The position numbers were made by a program, and so were the translations under genes. A stretch of 10,851 nt of DNA, from contig JBBQAM010000083.1 in assembly GCA_038316335.1 (NCBI GenBank), positions 1 through 10,851 on the forward strand, written 5' to 3'. Of the stretch, positions 6,143 to 10,851 are shown piece after piece. Position 1 is the first letter of the stretch; each line of letters begins with the position of its first letter. The notes under the pieces were generated by a model. The model ran no database searches. It was not told the origin of the DNA and saw nothing but the letters and a program-made list of their open reading frames with translations. Source of the DNA: JALHST01 sp038316335 (GTDB lineage: Bacteria > Bacteroidota > Bacteroidia > Flavobacteriales > Flavobacteriaceae).

Positions 6143-8542
6143 TTACTTTTTTGGAGGAGGATGAAACATTAGAACCGACTTTGAGGTTTCTAGTATCTCG
6201 GCCTTGTTCAAAAGCATCTTCCGAAATCCGCCCTGGATATAAAGTTCGGCCTGGTCTTTATAGTGTGGACTAAAAGGATTGCCTGATTGCCCTGTAGGCA
6301 AAATGCTCATGCTATTTTCTATATCCGAAAAATCGATAACGCGACGCGTTGATGGGCCCGATTTTACCTTAAAAAGTCCGGTAGAATCATAGGGAAACGA
6401 CATATTATTTATCACTTCCCGTGTGCCGTCGACCGAAAAAGGTCCCACATTGAAGAATGAACGAAGTGCTTTGATTTGGCCAATAGGATGTTCGTGTTCT
6501 ACGGTATGTACCTTATCCCAGGTCCATTTTGTAATGTCTGGGCCAAAATCTTCCCGTAAGGAGGCCATTGCCTGCTCAAAAGACGCATTTACAATATCCT
6601 TTTGGGTTTCTATTGAATCCTTGGTGTTGATGTTATCCCACCAAATCGAGTTGTTTTTGCCCGACATCGGGGCAATCAACCGCTTATGAAAATGAGTTTC
6701 AAGGAATTGATTGAACATTTCAGGTCCCAGTTCATCGGAAAAGGTATCCTTCAGAAAAAAGTAGATCCATCTGTGAAAAACTGTGGCTTCTGCACTTTGC
6801 AACGGGTAATCCCCTTTCCATTCGCGAAAACGGTCTAATATCTTAATTTTATCGGTATCAAGTGTTTTGATCGCTATGAGTTTTAAGAAATTTTGTACGA
6901 TGGTCAGGTTTACTTCCGAAGTCACATCGGTGATCATCTTCATAACATCTTGCTGGTCCCAGTCATTTTTTGGTGCCAATAAGTCGACAATCCTTTTGGC
7001 CCTATTCTCTGGCAAATAATACCCTGGATAAAGCATGCCTGCAATCGAATCTGGCTGGTTGTTGGCAGAATATACATAGTTCCATGTCGGATTTACGGCC
7101 TGTGGGTTTTCCGAGAAATCAAGATAGCGAACTGGCACATCTTTAGTAGAGGTACCGTCTAAGATAAACTTGGTGTGAACGCTATCCATCATTTTATAGA
7201 GTTTAGCCGTAGCGAACCATGCCACGTTGCCTTTCGCATCCCCATACATAACATTTAAGCCAGGCGCATGAATATCAGGCAGGGCACTTTTGAACGTTTC
7301 AAGATCATGGGCATGGGCCAAACCGTATAAGGCATCCATCACCTTATTGTCTAATTTGGTATATATCCAAGACATGCTGATAGGCCGTTCTCCCGTAATC
7401 TGGGTGGCAATACTATTTAAGACAGGGCCGTTTCTGGTCATCTTGTAGTCAAACGGCACATCTTGCGCATTCTTTACCTTTATGGTCTTTCTTATAATTT
7501 GATAGTTCGCCCAGCCAGTGGGGGTTTTATATTGGGTACTATCGGCCGAATTGGTTTCTTCGTAATAGAAATCAATATCGTCGTTTTCAAACATCGTCAA
7601 GCCATAGGCCAATTCACGATTGTGACCCAATAAAGGAAAAGGAACCCCGGCTAGGTGATAGCCGTATTTCTCGTAGTTCGGGGTACTCATATGTGCTTCA
7701 TACCAGACCGATGGTTGGGCAAACCCGATGTGGGGATCGTTCGCGAACAGCACCTGACCATTTTTTGTTTTTTGGGGCGCAATAACCCAGCTATTACTTC
7801 CCTCGAACAAAGGCAGGGAAAGGTTTTTAAGCGCCTGGGTAACCATGGCCGTCACACTATTAGCAATCGTGTTAGCCACAGGATTGTAGTTTTTTATGAT
7901 GGTGGTACTTGGATTACCATCAATTTCCAAATCTTCCAAATAAGCAGGCCCTAATTTATCCTTGATATTCGTCAATAAGGGGTCTGTTTTATGGGCCATG
8001 GCAAAACTAAAGGCCATATAACCTACTGAATTATAGATATCGATCAAGGTAAAAGGCTGTTTATCGATTCCGGTCAGATAAAATTCGATTGGGGTCGGCC
8101 CGGTTTCTATAAATTGATTGATGCCATCGAGATATGCTTGTGAAAGCCGAACCATTTCACTGTTGGCATCAATACGGTCGACCGTTCTTTGGGATGCCTC
8201 CTCGATACCGAGTGACAAAAAGAATTTATCGGTGTCGATCAGTTTTTCGCCAAAGACCTCTGAGAGCCCACCATGGGCAACCCTTCTGAGGAGCTCCATC
8301 TGCCATAGTCGATCTTGGGCATGCACATAGCCGAGGACCCTAAAGGCATCGATCTCGTTTTCTGCATAAATATGAGGTATGCCGAAGGTATCAAAATGTA
8401 CGGAAACAACTTCGGTCAGTTTCGTCAGTTCTTTATCCCCTGCATAATCAGGTTTCATTGAATACACAAAGACGAATGCTGCAATCACAAAAATTCCAAG
8501 GAGGGCGAGAATGGCCCATCCTACTTTTTTAAGCCGCTTCAT
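6143..8542 (-). CDS. Penicillin acylase family protein (Ntn hydrolase), membrane-anchored
   Basis: The 799-residue length is normal for a penicillin acylase precursor, an enzyme that self-cleaves and hydrolyses amide bonds of N-acylated substrates. Residues 8-28 form one hydrophobic segment after a Lys/Arg-rich start and lack a clear cleavage site, suggesting an inner-membrane anchor with a periplasmic catalytic part. The alpha-subunit part includes FGIPHIYAE (53-61) and GYVHAQDRLWQMEL (71-84). GSNSW (248-252) marks the autocleavage site, giving Ser249 as the N-terminal nucleophile of the beta subunit. NDPHIG (268-273) and GHNRELAYGLT (306-316) follow; Asn494 in SANNQP is the likely oxyanion residue. 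The C-terminal SGPSTRR...PTGQSGNPFSPHYKDQ (728-764) is the family hallmark. The set of key residues looks complete, so activity is expected. Family members act on beta-lactams, acyl-homoserine lactones or other acyl amides; the substrate here is unknown. It lies upstream of, and in the same direction as, the TonB receptor cluster, with a 200 bp gap. Confidence 0.93.
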   Translation of the reverse strand: MKRLKKVGWAILALLGIFVIAAFVFVYSMKPDYAGDKELTKLTEVVSVHFDTFGIPHIYAENEIDAFRVLGYVHAQDRLWQMELLRRVAHGGLSEVFGEKLIDTDKFFLSLGIEEASQRTVDRIDANSEMVRLSQAYLDGINQFIETGPTPIEFYLTGIDKQPFTLIDIYNSVGYMAFSFAMAHKTDPLLTNIKDKLGPAYLEDLEIDGNPSTTIIKNYNPVANTIANSVTAMVTQALKNLSLPLFEGSNSWVIAPQKTKNGQVLFANDPHIGFAQPSVWYEAHMSTPNYEKYGYHLAGVPFPLLGHNRELAYGLTMFENDDIDFYYEETNSADSTQYKTPTGWANYQIIRKTIKVKNAQDVPFDYKMTRNGPVLNSIATQITGERPISMSWIYTKLDNKVMDALYGLAHAHDLETFKSALPDIHAPGLNVMYGDAKGNVAWFATAKLYKMMDSVHTKFILDGTSTKDVPVRYLDFSENPQAVNPTWNYVYSANNQPDSIAGMLYPGYYLPENRAKRIVDLLAPKNDWDQQDVMKMITDVTSEVNLTIVQNFLKLIAIKTLDTDKIKILDRFREWKGDYPLQSAEATVFHRWIYFFLKDTFSDELGPEMFNQFLETHFHKRLIAPMSGKNNSIWWDNINTKDSIETQKDIVNASFEQAMASLREDFGPDITKWTWDKVHTVEHEHPIGQIKALRSFFNVGPFSVDGTREVINNMSFPYDSTGLFKVKSGPSTRRVIDFSDIENSMSILPTGQSGNPFSPHYKDQAELYIQGGFRKMLLNKAEILETSKSVLMFHPPPKK

Positions 8543-8706
8543 TTTGGTGATGTTTAAATGGAAAGTTAGGTCTATTCTCGTAATAAAAAAACAGCCATGT
8601 GTCGATTGTTACAAAACTTATAAAATGTTAATATAATTGTTAAACTAAATGTTAACGATGTTAAAATTTGAGGTATTTTCGGGCGAAAACATAAACCTCA
8701 CACATT
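8543..8706. promoter_or_regulatory. Divergent AT-rich promoter region
   Basis: This 164 bp region separates the divergent acylase and metallopeptidase genes, so both promoters should lie here. For the plus strand, TTG at 8637-8639 followed 22 nt later by TAAAATTTG (8662-8670) resembles the Bacteroidota -33/-7 pair with one extra base in the -7 element; it would give a leader of about 30 nt. For the minus strand, TAAGTTTTG (complement of 8612-8620) is a similar -7-like element, without a clear -33. Neither gene has a recognisable Shine-Dalgarno sequence. Confidence 0.4.
8626..8664. repeat. Four iterated TGTTAA motifs between the divergent promoters
   Basis: TGTTAA occurs at 8626-8631, 8638-8643, 8650-8655 and 8659-8664, that is with start-to-start spacing of 12, 12 and 9 bp; a near match (TGTTAC) lies at 8607-8612. 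The third copy forms the palindrome GTTAAC (8651-8656). Regular spacing near one helical turn is compatible with a cooperative binding site, but the region is very AT-rich and chance is a real alternative. Confidence 0.45.
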
Positions 8707-9891
8707 ATGAAAAACATTACTAAAACATTTCTAATTACAGTATTGGCCCTTGGGCTGGTGGTGGTCTCTTGTAATAAAGAAGATAACCTGGCTACCGAGG
8801 AATCCCAAATCACAGCGGTTGCTGCCAAAGCTAAATTGAAGACCTTACCAGGCAGCGAACAAAATCCGAATAGGATAACCTTCGAGCAAAAAGGCCTTTC
8901 AGCCCATGATTTTGCAATCGGCTCCTCTTTGATCAATGCCGTTGACCCCAGCGAATGCGGATCAACGCCTTTCCGTGGGGTTCTTACCAAGTATGACCAC
9001 CTACTCTTTAATGACTTCCTCGCTTATTGGGATGGCAACTTTGATGCCTACTTTCTGATTTTTGGCGATTATTTCGCCATCAATCAAATCACCGCGTTAT
9101 ACGGAATCAAAAACTCCGATTATTTTGGTGCCAGAGGGGAGTATACCCAATACATGAAACAGAGTACACGAAGTTTGGAGAACTTTTGGGGTATGCAGAA
9201 TTTGGTTCAAGTGCGCGGTCAACACACCGCTACCCTTGAAGATCCCGAAGTGATTCGATTCATTTATGAGAATTTTTCAGACGCAACAGAGGCAGATATC
9301 CAATATTTATTAGGCCTAGCCGCCTACTATAATGCAGCCAGCAATCAGATTCCTGAAAACCCATTCTTCGCTTCCGATGGTTTCGCTACAACTGACGAAG
9401 ATGGCAAGGGCATTATCGTCATTGGCGATGGCCTAGTCTCTATGTTAGCAGAAACAGGTATAGACGCCAAAATAGTTTGGTCGTCAATTCTCGCCCATGA
9501 GTGGGGCCATCAGGTACAATTTTTGAATTATGGTATTTTTGACTATCCAATACCACCCTTTATCGGTACGCCTGAATCAACACGAATGACCGAATTGGAG
9601 GCCGATTTTTACACTGGGTATTACCTGACGCATAAACGCGGAGGTACTTATAATTGGAAGCGGGTCGAAGGCTTCCTGCAGGCTTTCTTCGAGATAGGCG
9701 ATTGTTATTTTGCCGATTCTGGTCACCATGGCACCCCGATCCAACGCATGGCATCGGCCAAATTGGGATATGAGCTAGCAAACAGTGCGCAGAAAAAAGG
9801 GAAAATCCTAAGTCAACAAGCGGTTCATGACGCTTTTATAAGTGGCTTGGATGAAATTGTCAATGGCAGTTCCGGACCTAATATTCAATAA
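8707..9891 (+). CDS. Lipoprotein zinc metallopeptidase (HEWGH, YpfJ-like neutral zinc peptidase)
   Basis: The 394-residue product has a lipoprotein signal peptide ending VVSC, with Cys22 lipidated. The next residues (NKED) resemble the K-acid-acid surface-export signal of Flavobacteriaceae lipoproteins, so surface display is likely. The catalytic core is in the C-terminal half: HEWGHQVQF (264-272) is an HExxH zinc site with His264, Glu265 and His268. ELEADFYTGYYL (296-307) supplies the probable third ligand Glu296, as in the ELQAD motif of the neutral zinc metallopeptidase (YpfJ/PF04228) family. HGTPIQRMASAKLGYE (341-356) matches that family's HGT..QR element. The 200-residue N-terminal part (EDNL... 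to about 230) is not recognised and is longer than in typical YpfJ proteins. The ATG at 8707 opens the signal peptide directly. The gene appears monocistronic, ended by a strong hairpin, and divergent from the acylase gene. A proteolytic role is inferred; the substrate is unknown. Confidence 0.88.
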   Translation: MKNITKTFLITVLALGLVVVSCNKEDNLATEESQITAVAAKAKLKTLPGSEQNPNRITFEQKGLSAHDFAIGSSLINAVDPSECGSTPFRGVLTKYDHLLFNDFLAYWDGNFDAYFLIFGDYFAINQITALYGIKNSDYFGARGEYTQYMKQSTRSLENFWGMQNLVQVRGQHTATLEDPEVIRFIYENFSDATEADIQYLLGLAAYYNAASNQIPENPFFASDGFATTDEDGKGIIVIGDGLVSMLAETGIDAKIVWSSILAHEWGHQVQFLNYGIFDYPIPPFIGTPESTRMTELEADFYTGYYLTHKRGGTYNWKRVEGFLQAFFEIGDCYFADSGHHGTPIQRMASAKLGYELANSAQKKGKILSQQAVHDAFISGLDEIVNGSSGPNIQ

Positions 9892-9912
9892 ACCACGCTA
9901 GCAATCTAGTTA

Positions 9913-9940
9913 AAAAAGACCGCCTTTCGGCGGTCTTTTT
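9913..9940. terminator. Bidirectional rho-independent terminator
   Basis: A perfect 7-bp GC-rich stem, GACCGCC (9918-9924) and GGCGGTC (9929-9935) with loop TTTC, is flanked by A5 on the left and T5 on the right, which can extend the stem and supply a U-tract in both directions. It lies 21 bp after the metallopeptidase stop and 7 bp from the stop of the convergent DsbD-like gene, so it should end both transcripts. Confidence 0.95.
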
Positions 9941-9947
9941 ATTTTAG

Positions 9948-10851
9948 TTAGTGTATGGTCATTTTTTTAAAACGGTTCAGCCCGGTCCGCAGCCAATTAC
10001 CATACGTATCACTGTCAGTTCTCTGTATGACCGTATTCAACACATTTAAATCAGGGGATAACATCACATAAAATGGTTGCGAGGCCGAATTAAAGTTCAA
10101 GGTCTGAAACGTACCCCACTTCTCCCCTATAGTCTCAATAGTCTTTACACGACCTGATTCAAACCTGAAATCAAACTGTTCTTCTTTCGGCAATTCCTTT
10201 CGGTCATCGATGTAGAGCGAAATCAACACAAAATCATTATTCAACAAGGCATAGATGTCAGGTTCACTCCAAACATGCTCTTCCATTTTACGGCAGTTGA
10301 CGCAGGCCCACCCTGTAAAATCCAATAGCACGGGTTTATTCACAGATTTCGCATAGGCAACACCCGTATCAAAATCCTTATAGCAGGCTATACCCAACGG
10401 ACAATCACTTTCGGTTTCAAGGACACTGTAAAAATCGGGCGGTGGAAATCCGCTCAATAGTTTGAGCTTGCTAACATTGAAAATTCCCATTATGAGGTAG
10501 GCCGAAAAAAGAGCGGCTAGCAAGCCAAAGGCTTTTCGTGAGTTCGATATTTTCAATTTCGGACCTTCATGAGGGAAACGCATTATCCCAAAAAGATACA
10601 GCGTGAGCAAAAGGGATAATACGAGCCATACTACAAGGAATACTTCCCTTTTCAATATACCCCAATTACCCACCAAATCGGCATTTGACAAAAATTTCAA
10701 GGCCAGGCCTAATTCTAAAAAACCTAAAACAACCTTGACCGTTGTCATCCAGCTGCCCGATTTGGGCAACGAATTCAACCAGGTAGGGAATAGTGCAAAT
10801 AAACCAAACGGCAATGCCAAGGCCAGACCAAAGCCCGTCATGCCCGCAGTT
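9948..10851 (-). CDS. DsbD-like thiol:disulfide interchange protein, C-terminal part (5' end beyond window)
   Basis: This is the C-terminal roughly 300 residues of an inner-membrane protein that moves electrons from cytoplasmic thioredoxin to periplasmic targets. The frame stays open to the right edge (Thr-Ala-Gly precede the first in-window Met at 10841), so that Met is internal and the gene continues outside. Numbering from it, GFGLALALPFGLFALFP (3-19) belongs to the conserved DsbD membrane core. Further membrane segments lie near 33-50, 66-86 and 103-120. A periplasmic thioredoxin-like domain spans about 155-297 with the redox motif WACVNC (Cys180 and Cys183) and a likely cis-Pro in SQPFYV (Pro256). 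A second Cys pair, CPLGIAC (147 and 153), precedes it. The N-terminal DsbD domain and the first membrane cysteine are not visible. It is convergent with the metallopeptidase gene and shares its terminator. The assignment as DsbD family is firm; CcdA-fusion variants with a reduced N-terminus are possible. Confidence 0.92.
   Translation of the reverse strand, partial: TAGMTGFGLALALPFGLFALFPTWLNSLPKSGSWMTTVKVVLGFLELGLALKFLSNADLVGNWGILKREVFLVVWLVLSLLLTLYLFGIMRFPHEGPKLKISNSRKAFGLLAALFSAYLIMGIFNVSKLKLLSGFPPPDFYSVLETESDCPLGIACYKDFDTGVAYAKSVNKPVLLDFTGWACVNCRKMEEHVWSEPDIYALLNNDFVLISLYIDDRKELPKEEQFDFRFESGRVKTIETIGEKWGTFQTLNFNSASQPFYVMLSPDLNVLNTVIQRTDSDTYGNWLRTGLNRFKKMTIH

Noticed and set aside
6131..6144. 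Inverted repeat AACATTTTAATGTT overlapping the acylase stop codon, considered as a terminator.
   Set aside because: The stem is five to six A/T-rich pairs with a tiny loop and no U-tract in the acylase direction. It is too weak to call.
8661..8990. A 109-codon minus-strand frame opposite the start of the metallopeptidase.
   Set aside because: It lies antisense to a clear lipoprotein gene, shows no domain or signal sequence, and would run into the divergent promoter region.

Overview
The window reads as chromosomal DNA of a member of the Bacteroidota, most likely a marine-type Flavobacteriaceae; genus cannot be fixed by eye. The reasons are the protein families (a TonB-dependent receptor with STN and carboxypeptidase-regulatory-like domains, a DUF4249 lipoprotein, an MG2-type surface protein, a fused DsbD-like membrane thioredoxin), the near absence of Shine-Dalgarno sequences, promoter-like TTG / TAnnnTTTG pairs, and the moderate GC content with AT-rich intergenic DNA.

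Layout from left to right: positions 1-92 are an unassigned edge. Positions 93-5941 (minus strand) form a tight three-gene cluster transcribed right to left: TonB-dependent receptor (5941-3137), DUF4249 lipoprotein (3132-1903, 4 bp gap) and an MG2-domain exported protein (1892-93, 10 bp gap). A 200 bp spacer with a run of ten C follows. Next comes a membrane-anchored penicillin-acylase-family Ntn hydrolase (8542-6143, minus). A 164 bp AT-rich divergent intergenic region carries four TGTTAA motifs. A zinc metallopeptidase lipoprotein runs the other way (8707-9891, plus). A strong bidirectional hairpin terminator separates it from a convergent DsbD-like thiol:disulfide interchange gene (minus), whose 5' end lies beyond the right edge.

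Almost every product is predicted to act in the cell envelope. The three-gene cluster is likely an outer-membrane assembly: a gated barrel, a surface lipoprotein and a large Ig-like/MG2 partner that itself carries a plug-like segment. The acylase is an anchored periplasmic amide hydrolase, the metallopeptidase is probably surface-displayed, and the DsbD-like protein delivers reductant to the periplasm. A shared substrate is not demonstrable from the sequence. No mobile element, CRISPR array, tRNA or rRNA was seen. The most noteworthy items are the plug-like segment inside the MG2 protein, the homopolymeric G tracts at two points of the outer-membrane locus, and the lipoprotein metallopeptidase with a YpfJ-like active site.
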